Assembly (NCBI GenBank): GCA_964438735.1
Contig: CAYTLW010000051.1
Coordinates: forward strand, 1-47,657
Reading direction: 5' to 3'
DNA length: 47,657 nt
Origin: CAYTLW01 sp964438735
Lineage (GTDB): Bacteria; Myxococcota_A; UBA9042
This document shows positions 1 to 8,380 of the stretch, piece by piece; the stretch's first letter is position 1, and every line of letters begins with the position of its first letter. Both the position numbers and the translations under genes were made by a program. Under the pieces are notes generated by a model. It was not told the origin of the DNA, ran no database searches, and worked only from the letters and a program-made list of their open reading frames with translations.

Positions 1-56
1 CCTAGGGCGCACCAGATCTGACGCCCGGCCCACTCGCCGTCCAGGCCGCCGCTTTG

Positions 57-638
57 CTACGACCCCATCCACCAGGCCCGCACCACGTCAAACGCCGCCG
101 CGATCCCGATCACCGGCAGTACGAATCCCAACGCCGACCCCACCAGGTAGTCGCGCAGCCGCACATTGCTCAACGCCAGCGCGTAGTTCAGCGGCGGCGC
201 CAGCCAGAAGATCAGGCGCAACAACGCCACCGTGCGCACCGGCCGATCGTCCAGCGCCGTCAACGCCTTGGCCATCCATCGATTGCGCACCTTGCTCAGC
301 GCTTTACCGCCTACCGTGCGGACCACGACGAAGCTGAGCGCCAGCGAGGTCAAGCCGCCCACATAGGCCATGGCGCCGCCTGCCACAGGTCCCCAGACCA
401 CCATGGCCGCCAGCACGAAGACGAAGCCCGGCACATGGATCAATTCACCCGCGCTGAACACCGCGATGTAGAACAACACGCCCCAGACGCCTGCATCGCG
501 GACCATCTCGGGCACAGACTCCAGCGTCAGCGAGTCTGTCCAGCCCGTCAGCGCGCCCACGGCCCACAGCGCTCCGAGAAGCCCGGCCAGGAGGGCGAGG
601 CGGCGCCAGGGCAGGGCGTCTGAATGGGCTGTCGACAT
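57..638 (-). CDS. TVP38/TMEM64 (VTT/DedA-like) family membrane protein
   Basis: Predicted polytopic inner-membrane protein of about 193 aa; family members are linked to lipid scrambling or small-molecule transport, and the substrate here is unknown. The VTT-domain pattern is visible: a first TM (LLAGLLGALWAVGALTG), then HVPGFVFVLAAMVVWGP followed by GGAMAYVGG, an Arg in FVVVRTVGG, and the late RLIFWLAPPLNYALALS and GFVLPVIG segments. A longer frame runs to 746, but the Met at 638 (MSTAHSDALPW) is preferred because GGAG lies about 9 nt upstream and the extra N-terminus is Arg/Cys-rich and unlike a protein. It diverges from the porin at 822, sharing a 183-bp intergenic region. The family call is firm, the function is not. 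Confidence 0.8.
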   Translation of the reverse strand: MSTAHSDALPWRRLALLAGLLGALWAVGALTGWTDSLTLESVPEMVRDAGVWGVLFYIAVFSAGELIHVPGFVFVLAAMVVWGPVAGGAMAYVGGLTSLALSFVVVRTVGGKALSKVRNRWMAKALTALDDRPVRTVALLRLIFWLAPPLNYALALSNVRLRDYLVGSALGFVLPVIGIAAAFDVVRAWWMGS

Positions 639-723
639 GGCGCGGCGCTCCGGTGAGCAGCGGATGGTAGCGACCGGCGGTTCCCAGGCACAGGTCCGTC
701 CGCGCAGATGACCGCAATCAAGC

Positions 724-751
724 CTGACTCGCCTCAACCGCGGCATATACT
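724..751 (+). promoter_or_regulatory. Candidate sigma-70-like promoter of the porin gene
   Basis: CTGACT at 724-729 and TATACT at 746-751 are separated by 16 bp. They match 4/6 and 5/6 of the -35 and -10 consensus and sit in a locally AT-richer patch between the divergent TVP38-type gene and the porin. Initiation near 758 would leave a leader of about 64 nt with GGAG at 810-813. Read by eye only. Confidence 0.45.
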
Positions 752-821
752 ATCCGCGACTTGCCGCAGACTGCCCCGCAAAACCGTCGCGGCGCGACGC
801 CCCCCACTTGGAGCACCCGAC

Positions 822-2129
822 ATGCATCCGAAGTCGCCTGGCCGCACCGTGCCATTTCGTCTGTGCCACCTGCCGCTGGCGGTTGCCGCCGTGGCGATGT
901 TCGCCACAACTGCCCAAGCCGCGCCGCCCCCGGCGGTCCCGCCGGGCAACCCCGCCACACCGGTGGCCAATCCCATGGGCGTCGACCCCGATACCGCCAT
1001 CTATCGGCCGGGCAAGGGGTTGCAGTTCAACAGCCGCGACGGCCGCTTCAGCACGGTCATCCGGCCGCGCGCCATGTGGCTCTACACCGCCCAGAAGAGC
1101 CCTGGCGACGACGCCCAGCAGTCCCTCGTTCTGCGCCGCGCGCGCTTGCAATTCGCCGGCAATATGTGGGGCAAACACTACAAGTACAAAGCCGAGTTCG
1201 CCTTCTCTGCCCGTGATCTGGGCTTCAAGGATGGCCACCCCACCAAGACGCCCGTGCTCAGCTGGCTCATCGACTTCACCCACATCCGTGACCTGAATGT
1301 TCGCGTGGGTCAGTACAAGCTGGGCTTCAACCGCCAGCGGGTGCTGTCGTCCGGTAACCAGCAGATGGTGGATCGCTCCCTCGGCAACGGCGAGTTCAAC
1401 ATCGATCGCGACATCGGCTTCGAGTTCTCCTCCAGGGATCTCTTCGGCCTCAATCGCCTCAAGTACCGCCTCGGCGTGTTCACCGGTGAGGGCCGCGACG
1501 CCTACCAGTTGAGCGACTTCGACCTGATGGGCCTGGCCCGCATCGAGTGGCTGCCCTTTGGCGTCAAGGTCGACGGCAAGAAATGGAAGGACTACGCCGA
1601 GGCCGACCTCAGCCGCAGCCCCTCGCCCCGCCTGTCCGTCGGCGCTGCCTATGCCTTCTTCGACGATGCCCGCAAGGACAAGGGCAACCGCGGCAAGGCC
1701 ATGGCCGACGGCGGCACCAGCGACATCGGCGTGGCCGAGTTCGACTTCATCTACAAGCAGTCAGGCTGCTCCGCCATGGCCGAGGTCTATCACCGCAGCG
1801 GTACGCGCAACGCCGGCTCGGCGGTGGACGACGCCGGCAATCTCGTCGCTGAGCAGGCACTCCGTGCCGGTTACGGCTGGTTCGCCCAGGGCGGCTGCCT
1901 GCTGCCGGGACGCCCCATCGAGTTCGCCGGTCGCTACAGCGAGGTCAAACCCATCGGTGGCGCCGCCGGATCCGCCTTGAGCGAGAAGTACGAAGCCGGC
2001 GCGGCCATCAGCTGGTACATCGCAAAGCACGCCTTCAAGCTGCAGGCCGACTACTTCCGCCTCTGGGATAAGGACGGCGTCGGCGAAGGCGACAACCGCG
2101 TACGGGTGCAGCTCCAGATGGCGCTCTGA
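822..2129 (+). CDS. Phosphate-selective porin O/P (OprO/OprP-type) family protein
   Basis: Outer-membrane beta-barrel porin of 435 aa, probably for anion or phosphate uptake as in the OprP/OprO family; the actual substrate is inferred. A signal peptide ends near residue 33 (ATTAQA, then APPP). The mature protein has the family pattern: an early SLVLRRARLQFAG strand, YKYKAEFAFSARD, VRVGQYKLGFNRQRVLSSG, and RDIGFEFSSRDLFG, then alternating amphipathic strands to a C-terminal strand ending VRVQLQMAL. The start at 822 is chosen over an in-frame start at 708 because GGAG lies 8 nt before it and a signal peptide follows at once. It converges on gsk with only 33 bp between the two stops. Single gene behind a good promoter candidate. 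Confidence 0.82.
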   Translation: MHPKSPGRTVPFRLCHLPLAVAAVAMFATTAQAAPPPAVPPGNPATPVANPMGVDPDTAIYRPGKGLQFNSRDGRFSTVIRPRAMWLYTAQKSPGDDAQQSLVLRRARLQFAGNMWGKHYKYKAEFAFSARDLGFKDGHPTKTPVLSWLIDFTHIRDLNVRVGQYKLGFNRQRVLSSGNQQMVDRSLGNGEFNIDRDIGFEFSSRDLFGLNRLKYRLGVFTGEGRDAYQLSDFDLMGLARIEWLPFGVKVDGKKWKDYAEADLSRSPSPRLSVGAAYAFFDDARKDKGNRGKAMADGGTSDIGVAEFDFIYKQSGCSAMAEVYHRSGTRNAGSAVDDAGNLVAEQALRAGYGWFAQGGCLLPGRPIEFAGRYSEVKPIGGAAGSALSEKYEAGAAISWYIAKHAFKLQADYFRLWDKDGVGEGDNRVRVQLQMAL

Positions 2130-2162
2130 TCCCCATCGCTGAGGGCATCAAGCGGCCGCTGC

Positions 2163-3458
2163 TCAGGCATCCCAGTACGACTCTTCCAGGCTGTCTTCCC
2201 GCTCGGGCAGGCCCTGCACCAGCCTCGGCGCGTTGCGGCGTAGCACCTCGTAGCTGACCCGATTGGCGTACTTGCAGATCTGGTGCACCGACGAATAGGT
2301 CAAGAAGCGCGACACATGTTTGGGCGAGGTGGGCGACGCCTGCCGATGATGCACATTGGCGGCCAGGTCATGCAGCAACGCGGCCAGCGCGGCATCGCCG
2401 GCGCCGTTGGTATTGGCCACCACCTTGGCGCCGCCGTGATAGGGGTTGATATGCGAGTAGATCTTCTCCGGCCGCTCGCAAGCTGAGCGCGGCATGGCCC
2501 GGCTGTACTCCAGGCGATTGTACTCGGGGATCGCCTTGGAGTGGATCAGGTCGCGCGTCTCCCGGGCCTGGGTCTCGTCCACCCAGCCGCAGACATAGAG
2601 CCCGTGTCGATCCCGCGTCAGCAAGACAAGGTCGGCCAGCTCCAGCGCCGCCCGCCCCGCCAACAGGGGATCCGCCTCGCCGGTCAGCGCATGGAACTCG
2701 TCCAGATTGCCAGCCAGCACCGAGACCCGCTCTTGAATCAGCCGGTGCAGAAACTCGCGCCGTTGCGTCACCAACGACGCTGTCCCCAGCGACAACACCA
2801 CCGGCACATCCGCGTCATTGGCCAACTCCACCGCGCGCATGGTCGCGGCGAAGATCGGCGCCGACTCATCGCGTAGCAGGTACGCCGTCAGCACCAGCGC
2901 CGAGGCGCCCGAGATCAGCTCCCGCGGAATCGCCGCAGCCGGCAGGTCGTCCATGACGCCGCGGCTGATACCAAAGCTGCGTTCGCCATCGCTGGTCACC
3001 AGGCAGATCGCCCGTCCCATGGGCCCGTCGCCCGGCCACAGCTGGTTCAATCCCACCCGAGCGCTGGTATGGCGGATGTAGTGAAACGCGTAGTCGCCCA
3101 CCGTGATATGCCGCGTGATGGCGCCCAGCAAGTGCGATCGGTTGTCCGCCAATACCGAGTAGTTATGCAGCGTATTGCCAATACTGCCGCCGGCATACTC
3201 GCCCACCACATGCCCGGCTTCCTTCAAGGCCGCATACACCTCATCGACCAGCCCATCATCGAGCACCTCGGACTGACCCGCAGCCACGCCCAGGCGCGCC
3301 AGCCACTCCGGCCCCACATGCGCCTCGATGTCGACCAGCAGCTGGTCGATGCCAACGATGTACACCTTGTCGTCATCGGGAACCTCGGCAAACGAGATCA
3401 ACCCCCGTTCGGAGACCGGAAAGTAGTGCTTGCTCTTACGCTTACCCGGAAACCGCAT
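2163..3458 (-). CDS. gsk: Inosine-guanosine kinase (PfkB family)
   Basis: Cytoplasmic purine-salvage enzyme that phosphorylates inosine and guanosine with ATP to IMP and GMP. The 431-aa product matches my memory of E. coli Gsk along its whole length: N-terminus MRFPGKRKSKHYFP, then VGIDQLLVDIEA, AGGSIGNTLHNYSVLADNRS, GASALVLTAYL, the PfkB signature NTNGAGDAALAALLHD with the catalytic Asp, and a C-terminus ending LPEREDSLEESYWDA. Start at 3458 is fixed by the conserved N-terminus, with GAGG about 10 nt upstream. Single-gene unit, convergent with the porin and divergent from the gene at 3719. The strong resemblance to a gammaproteobacterial type within a myxobacterial-looking context is notable. 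Confidence 0.95.
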   Translation of the reverse strand: MRFPGKRKSKHYFPVSERGLISFAEVPDDDKVYIVGIDQLLVDIEAHVGPEWLARLGVAAGQSEVLDDGLVDEVYAALKEAGHVVGEYAGGSIGNTLHNYSVLADNRSHLLGAITRHITVGDYAFHYIRHTSARVGLNQLWPGDGPMGRAICLVTSDGERSFGISRGVMDDLPAAAIPRELISGASALVLTAYLLRDESAPIFAATMRAVELANDADVPVVLSLGTASLVTQRREFLHRLIQERVSVLAGNLDEFHALTGEADPLLAGRAALELADLVLLTRDRHGLYVCGWVDETQARETRDLIHSKAIPEYNRLEYSRAMPRSACERPEKIYSHINPYHGGAKVVANTNGAGDAALAALLHDLAANVHHRQASPTSPKHVSRFLTYSSVHQICKYANRVSYEVLRRNAPRLVQGLPEREDSLEESYWDA

Positions 3459-3527
3459 GGCATGGCCTCGTCTGAGTCGTCAACCCATCGTGGATATCCG
3501 GCCCCGCCGCCGCCCGCAAGCCCCCCC

Positions 3528-3557
3528 GAGGGTCAGGTATAGGCACTTGACACCTTT
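3528..3557. repeat. REP-like palindrome, copy 1 (imperfect)
   Basis: GAGGGTCAGGTAT at 3528-3540 begins an imperfect inverted repeat: GTCAGGT (3532-3538) against ACTTGAC (3545-3551), with one mismatch across a 6-nt spacer. The same GAGGGTCAGGTAT word recurs about 65 bp on, in copy 2, in the same orientation. It lies in the intergenic region between gsk and the gene at 3719. Confidence 0.6.
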
Positions 3558-3591
3558 TGCCACCATCGCACTACCGCAACCCCCCGCCCCA

Positions 3592-3624
3592 GAGGGTCAG
3601 GTATTGACACCTGACACTCTTTGA
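3592..3624. repeat. REP-like palindrome, copy 2 (perfect 7-bp arms)
   Basis: GTCAGGT (3596-3602), a 6-nt spacer and ACCTGAC (3609-3615) form a perfect inverted repeat, preceded by GAG as in copy 1 and followed by a degenerate TTTGAC. Short palindromes of this look recur in high-GC genomes as REP-type elements, sometimes mobilised by Y1/RAYT transposases. No such transposase is in the window. Confidence 0.6.
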
Positions 3625-3718
3625 CTCCAAGACGCCTCCCCGGCGTACCCGAAAGCGTGGAGCCCTCCAAACCGCGGACTGTGGGCACGGCCTCGATTCC
3701 ATGCTATCCAACTGCCCC

Positions 3719-4603
3719 ATGCCCAGGCTCCTGACCCTTCTTCTGCTCCCCCTCTTCGTGTCCGCCTGCGGCGGCGGTGCCTCCGAGGACGGCTCCACCG
3801 ACAAGGGCACGCCTTCGTCGGCTGCCAGCGGCACCCTGCGCGCGCTGACCTACAACGTCTACGGCCTGCCCTCCTTCGTCGCCGGCGGCGACACGGCCGG
3901 GCGCATGAAGCAGATCGGCCCGCTGCTGGGTGGCTTCGACGTGGTCGGTGTGCAAGAGGACTTCATCGACGACAATCACACGGTGCTCGCCGACGCCTGC
4001 ACCCTGACCACGCGGACCCGATTCGCCGCCAAGTTGGACGGCAAGGTCTACGGCTCGGGCCTGGCCACCTTCTCGAAGTATCCGCTGGTGGAACACGAGG
4101 GCCGGCATTACAGCGTCTGCCACGGCCTGGTCGATAGCGGCAGCGACTGCTTCGCCTCCAAGGGCGTGCTCTACAATCGACTGACCGTCGCCGAAGGGGC
4201 CGAGCTGGACCTGTACACCACCCACATGGACGCCAGCGGCAAGCCCGGCGACGAAGAGGCGCGCAAGGTCCAGGTGGGCGAGGCGCTGGCCTTCATCGCC
4301 GAGAAGTCAGTCGGCCGCGCGGTCATCTTCCTGGGCGACTTCAACCTGCGACCGAATGACCCGCCAGACAAGCCGCAATTGGACCGATTCGTCGCCGAAA
4401 CCGGCATGAAGACGGCCTGTGATGCCCTGTCCTGCAGCGAGCCGAATCACATCGATCGCATCTACTTCCGCAGCGGCAAGGCGTTGACCTTGAAGGCCAC
4501 CGCCTGGCGCAACGAGCCCGACTTCCTCGACGCCGAAGGCGAAGACCTCTCCGACCATCCCGCCATCTCTGCCACATTCTCGTGGACGGCCAGCGACCCA
4601 TGA
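3719..4603 (+). CDS. Endonuclease/exonuclease/phosphatase-fold lipoprotein
   Basis: Predicted lipoprotein of 294 aa with an EEP (DNase I/sphingomyelinase-like) metal-dependent phosphodiesterase fold. The substrate could be a phospholipid, nucleic acid or phosphoester. Motifs in order: LRALTYNVYGLP (metal Asn), VVGVQED (metal Glu), YTTHMD, LGDFNLRP (the catalytic GDxN), HIDRIYFRS and a terminal SDHPAI. A signal peptide MPRLLTLLLLPLFVSAC has its lipobox Cys at 17, followed by a Gly/Ser linker. An in-frame ATG at 3701 adds six residues; neither start has a strong ribosome site, and 3719 gives the more typical lipoprotein leader. The stop overlaps the next gene as ATGA, so the two are probably translated together. 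Closest in feel to secreted neutral-sphingomyelinase-like enzymes. Confidence 0.82.
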   Translation: MPRLLTLLLLPLFVSACGGGASEDGSTDKGTPSSAASGTLRALTYNVYGLPSFVAGGDTAGRMKQIGPLLGGFDVVGVQEDFIDDNHTVLADACTLTTRTRFAAKLDGKVYGSGLATFSKYPLVEHEGRHYSVCHGLVDSGSDCFASKGVLYNRLTVAEGAELDLYTTHMDASGKPGDEEARKVQVGEALAFIAEKSVGRAVIFLGDFNLRPNDPPDKPQLDRFVAETGMKTACDALSCSEPNHIDRIYFRSGKALTLKATAWRNEPDFLDAEGEDLSDHPAISATFSWTASDP

Positions 4604-6234
4604 CGCGCGGAGTGCTCGTGATGATCCTCTCCCTGGCAGCCACCGGCTGCACCGCGACCACCGTCTATGTGGGGCCACGCTTTGTCACCGGCGTACCGGG
4701 CCAGCCCGATGCGGCTGCTGTGGAAGTTGCCCCGGATGGCCGCATCGTCGCCGTGCACCAGCGGGTACCCGATGGCGCTGCCACGGTCCAACTGCGGGGC
4801 AAGCTGGCGGTTCCTGGCCTGCACGACGCCCACCTGCACCTCATGGGCATCGGCCGACGCAGCGAGCAGATCGACCTGCGCGGCGTCAAGAGTCCGGCCG
4901 AGCTGCGTCAGCGCATCGTCGACTTCGACAAGGCGCACCCCGCCGCCACCGCCATCGTCGGTCGCGGTTGGGACCAATCGCTCTTCGCCGACCGCCGTTA
5001 TCCCACCTGGCGCGACATCGAAGGCGCCACCGCCAAGCCGGTCTGGGTCCGGCGGGTGGATGGCCACGCCGGTTTGGCCAGCAGCTCGCTGATGAAGAAG
5101 GCGGGCATCACCGCGGCGATGGCCGATCCTGCCGGCGGCCGCATCCTGCGCGGCGACGACGGCGCGGCCACGGGCATCTTCACCGACCGGGCCATGGAGC
5201 TGATCGGCAAACACCTGCCCCAACCGTCGACCGCCGATCGTATGCGCTGGGTGCGCCTGGGCGCCGACGCCAGTTCGCGGGGCGGATTGGTGGCCGTGCA
5301 CGACATGGCCGTGGATCTGGCCACCCTGGCGGCCATGGAGGTGGAGGATGCCGCGCGGCCCCTGCCCCTGCGCATCTACGTCTACCTCGACGGCGATGAC
5401 GAGCAGGCCTACCAGTGGCTGGCCAACAATACCGGCGCCGCCCGGGTGCGCTCGCCACGGATCGAGGTGCGCGGCATCAAGCTCTTTGCCGATGGCGCCA
5501 TGGGCAGCCGGGGCGCGGCTCTGTTGGCGGATTACAGCGATCGGCCAGGACAGCGCGGCCAGCTGCTCCTGCCCGTCGAACGCCTGAAGGCGCTGACGCG
5601 TAAGGTGCACGGTCTGGGCGCCCAGTTGGCCATCCACGCCATTGGCGATCGCGGCAATCGCGTGACGCTGGACGCCATCGCCGCCGCCCAGGGCGATGAC
5701 CGCAGCCGCCGACATCGCCTGGAACACGCCCAACTGCTGCACCTGGATGACCTGCCCCGCCTGCAGAAGCTGGGCGTGGTCGCCTCCATGCAGCCCACAC
5801 ACGCCACCAGTGACATGCGCTGGGCCAAGGCGCGGGTGGGTGCGTCCCGCTTGCCCGGTGCCTACGCCTGGCAGCGGGTCCACAAGAGCGGTGCCATCCT
5901 GGCCTTCGGTTCAGACGCGCCCGTCGAGTCCGAGCGGGTCTTGCTGGGCCTGCACGCAGCGACGACGCGCACCGATGAGAAAGGCCAGCCCATCGGCGGC
6001 TGGCTGCCCGATCAGAAGCTCGACGACAGCGCCGCCCTGGCCGCGTTCAGTCTGGGGCCCGCACGCGCCATCGGCCGCGAAGAGGAGTTGGGTGCCCTCG
6101 CGCCGGGCCGACGCTTTGATGTGTCGGTCTTCGACGGCGACCCGCGAGGGCAGGTCGGCGGCTGGCTGAAGGTCCGACCCGTGGTCACCGTCATCGACGG
6201 CAAGGTGGCCTGGCAGGCGCAGAGACCGGACTGA
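4600..6234 (+). CDS. YtcJ-type amidohydrolase family lipoprotein
   Basis: Metal-dependent hydrolase of the amidohydrolase-3/YtcJ group, 544 aa; family members hydrolyse amide or imide bonds, and the substrate here cannot be told. The leader MTRGVLVMILSLAATGC has a lipobox Cys at 17, so it is probably lipid-anchored. Family motifs: LHDAHLHLMG (metal His pair), VRRVDGHAGLASS, GIKLFADGAMGSRGAAL (the usual carbamylated-Lys region), IHAIGDRGN, HRLEHAQLLH and FGSDAPVE (metal Asp). The start at 4600 overlaps the upstream stop as ATGA; a Met at 4582 is in frame but would remove the clean signal peptide. Its last 44 bp overlap the convergent gene that ends at 6191. Confidence 0.87.
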   Translation: MTRGVLVMILSLAATGCTATTVYVGPRFVTGVPGQPDAAAVEVAPDGRIVAVHQRVPDGAATVQLRGKLAVPGLHDAHLHLMGIGRRSEQIDLRGVKSPAELRQRIVDFDKAHPAATAIVGRGWDQSLFADRRYPTWRDIEGATAKPVWVRRVDGHAGLASSSLMKKAGITAAMADPAGGRILRGDDGAATGIFTDRAMELIGKHLPQPSTADRMRWVRLGADASSRGGLVAVHDMAVDLATLAAMEVEDAARPLPLRIYVYLDGDDEQAYQWLANNTGAARVRSPRIEVRGIKLFADGAMGSRGAALLADYSDRPGQRGQLLLPVERLKALTRKVHGLGAQLAIHAIGDRGNRVTLDAIAAAQGDDRSRRHRLEHAQLLHLDDLPRLQKLGVVASMQPTHATSDMRWAKARVGASRLPGAYAWQRVHKSGAILAFGSDAPVESERVLLGLHAATTRTDEKGQPIGGWLPDQKLDDSAALAAFSLGPARAIGREEELGALAPGRRFDVSVFDGDPRGQVGGWLKVRPVVTVIDGKVAWQAQRPD

Positions 6235-8380
6235 AATCGCTCCAGCGACGACGGCACGACGCCAGCGCCAACGCGACGAGCAGCAGCAGGCCCCACCCGC
6301 CAGCTCGCCCGCTGCCTCCGCCGCCGGCCGTGCAGCCGCTCGATGACCCGGCGACGTTTTGAGCGACGGCGTCCGGTGTCCCGCCGACGTCAATGCCAGT
6401 GAGGCCATCGTTGGCGTTCTCGTCCGCTCCGCCGACGCCCTCGCTCGTCTCGTCCTGTGCGTCGTCTTCCCCAGCGGTGACCACGTCGGGCAGGGCGACC
6501 CCGTCGTTGCCGTCTGCCATGGCCGGGCTGTCGGCCATATTCAGGCTGTCCGCCAGGCCGAGGCTGTCCGAGGAGCCCACGTCGGCTTCACCAGCATCCA
6601 CCGGCGGACATGGCCCGCAGTCGGCGGGGCAGGTGGCGCAGGACTCGTCGCCGTTGCAATTGGCATCGCCACAGCTGGGCGGGCAGGCGCCACAGTCCTT
6701 CTTGCACGAGCTGCAGGTCTCCGCCCCGTTGCACTGTCCGTCGCCGCATTTGGGCGGACAGACGCCGCAATCCTGCTTGCACGAAGTACAGCTCTCGCCG
6801 CCGTTGCATTTGCCGTCGCCGCAGCTCGCACAGGCCCCGCAATCGGTCACGCAGCTTTTGCACGTCTCGCCGCCATCGCAGGTCTTGTTGCCACACCAGG
6901 CCCCCACCCGCACCACCTGGATCGCGTCGGCGACGATGTGCTGATTCTTGGCTACGGTCTTGGTGGTCTGGTCGATGATGCGCAGCCACTGCTCGCCACC
7001 CTTGGCGAACGCGTACTGCCCCAACGTCAACCAGCCCTGCTTGCCGGCGGGGTTGACGGTCTTGTCGTATGCCTTGCCCTTGGCCTGTACCCGATAATGT
7101 ACGGCCTTGTGCACGCTCCATTTCTTGTCCACGTGCACGTCGATCCGGTAGGTGCCCGCCTCGCTGGTGTGGATGCGCCACCAGGCCCAGTTGCTCGGCT
7201 GGTGGGTCTTGAAGGCGTTGGTCCAGCGCAACTGGCCCGCGAAGCCCGCTTTCTCGGTGCGCCAGTACTTCGGCGGGCCGAAGGTCTGAAAACAGGTGCT
7301 CTTGTCGTCGATGACGCCACCTTTGGGCGGCAACACCTGGCAGGGCGCGCTGCTCACACAATGGCCCGGTCGCGAAGACTTGCCCGCTGAGCTGCCAGCG
7401 AAGACGCCCCAGTGATTGGCCACCGAGCGGTAGCTGGAGCTCATGTTGTTGCCCTTGGCGTTGTTGAGATAGCCGCTGCCGGAGCGCCACATCTGGCTCG
7501 AGCCGCCGCCGTCGACGTTGAACGCCTCCCAGGCGCCCAGCTTGAACATGACTTCGGCGAGCTCGGCGCCGTACATGCCTTTGGAGATGGACGTGCGGCC
7601 GTCGACCACCATCAACAGCAGGGTCTTGCGATCTGCGGTCAGACCCATGGCCGTGCGTGGGTGACGGGCGCGCATGTCGCTGCGGTCTGGAAAACAGGAC
7701 TTGGCGGTGGGGCTGCTGCAGGTGACCTGCTTGCCCTCCACCACGAGCTCGGGGAAGCCGCTGACCAGCGCGACCACTCCATCGGGCAGGCTGGTGGTCA
7801 CGGTCTTGGGTTTCCAGCCCTGCTTGAGCCCCCAGGACTTGGCCTTGTTCTTCTTGATCCACTGGCTGTGGCTGAAGGTGACGTCATCGTGCAGCAGCGC
7901 GATCCAGCCGTGCTTCTTGTAAAACCACTCCCACGAATAGCCCGACCACACGCCCGTCTGCTTGAGCGGCCACGGGTTGCCGTCGCCCACCGCCTGGCCA
8001 TACACCCGCACGGGTCCCGTCTTGTAGAAGTCGCCGTTGGTGGCCAGCTTCACCGCCTGTTTGGCCGCCCAGGAGCCGGTGCTGGCCAGGGAGGAGGGGG
8101 CCTTCGTGGCGGTCACGTGCACGCCCTTGGCGCATAACGCGATCCGAGCCAGCCAGAGCTTCGTCTTCGGGCTGGTGGTGGTGTAGTGGCGGACCTCGAC
8201 ACCGGCCCAGGAGGTCTTCTTGGAGACCAGTTTGAGGCTGACCGCCGCCGCCGGTCCTGCAGAACCCATTGCGAAGACAACAAGCATCGCGCTGAACGCA
8301 GCCGCCCGGCCCCGCCCAGATGACCCAGGCCGGCCGTGGCCAGACGAGTGACGCCTTGCCGGCGGCCGCCCTACTGACAC
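6191..8380 (-). CDS. MYXO-CTERM phosphodiester-glycosidase-like protein with golvesin-type and Cys-repeat domains
   Basis: Secreted protein of 729 aa. Residues 1-47 form a long basic-then-hydrophobic signal (to GPAAAVSLK). Residues about 95-330 match the phosphodiester glycosidase/NAGPA (DUF2233) family: LATNGDFYK, RTAMGLTADRKTLLLMVVDGR and FNVDGGGSSQMW. Residues 340-493 resemble a golvesin C-terminal-like carbohydrate-binding domain (GGVIDDKSTCF, AWWRIHTSEAGTYRIDV, IVADAIQVV). Residues 494-590 hold four CGDGxCNGxExCxSCxxDCGxCPP repeats, then an acidic Ser/Asp/Ala linker. The end, SSSGCTAGG plus a TM and SCRRRW, is a MYXO-CTERM sorting signal, unusually followed by a 16-residue tail. The GTG start at 8380 overlaps the upstream stop by 10 bp; no clear ribosome site, so coupling is likely. 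The exact start is uncertain. Confidence 0.85.
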   Translation of the reverse strand: MSVGRPPARRHSSGHGRPGSSGRGRAAAFSAMLVVFAMGSAGPAAAVSLKLVSKKTSWAGVEVRHYTTTSPKTKLWLARIALCAKGVHVTATKAPSSLASTGSWAAKQAVKLATNGDFYKTGPVRVYGQAVGDGNPWPLKQTGVWSGYSWEWFYKKHGWIALLHDDVTFSHSQWIKKNKAKSWGLKQGWKPKTVTTSLPDGVVALVSGFPELVVEGKQVTCSSPTAKSCFPDRSDMRARHPRTAMGLTADRKTLLLMVVDGRTSISKGMYGAELAEVMFKLGAWEAFNVDGGGSSQMWRSGSGYLNNAKGNNMSSSYRSVANHWGVFAGSSAGKSSRPGHCVSSAPCQVLPPKGGVIDDKSTCFQTFGPPKYWRTEKAGFAGQLRWTNAFKTHQPSNWAWWRIHTSEAGTYRIDVHVDKKWSVHKAVHYRVQAKGKAYDKTVNPAGKQGWLTLGQYAFAKGGEQWLRIIDQTTKTVAKNQHIVADAIQVVRVGAWCGNKTCDGGETCKSCVTDCGACASCGDGKCNGGESCTSCKQDCGVCPPKCGDGQCNGAETCSSCKKDCGACPPSCGDANCNGDESCATCPADCGPCPPVDAGEADVGSSDSLGLADSLNMADSPAMADGNDGVALPDVVTAGEDDAQDETSEGVGGADENANDGLTGIDVGGTPDAVAQNVAGSSSGCTAGGGGSGRAGGWGLLLLVALALASCRRRWSDFSPVSAPARPPCRR

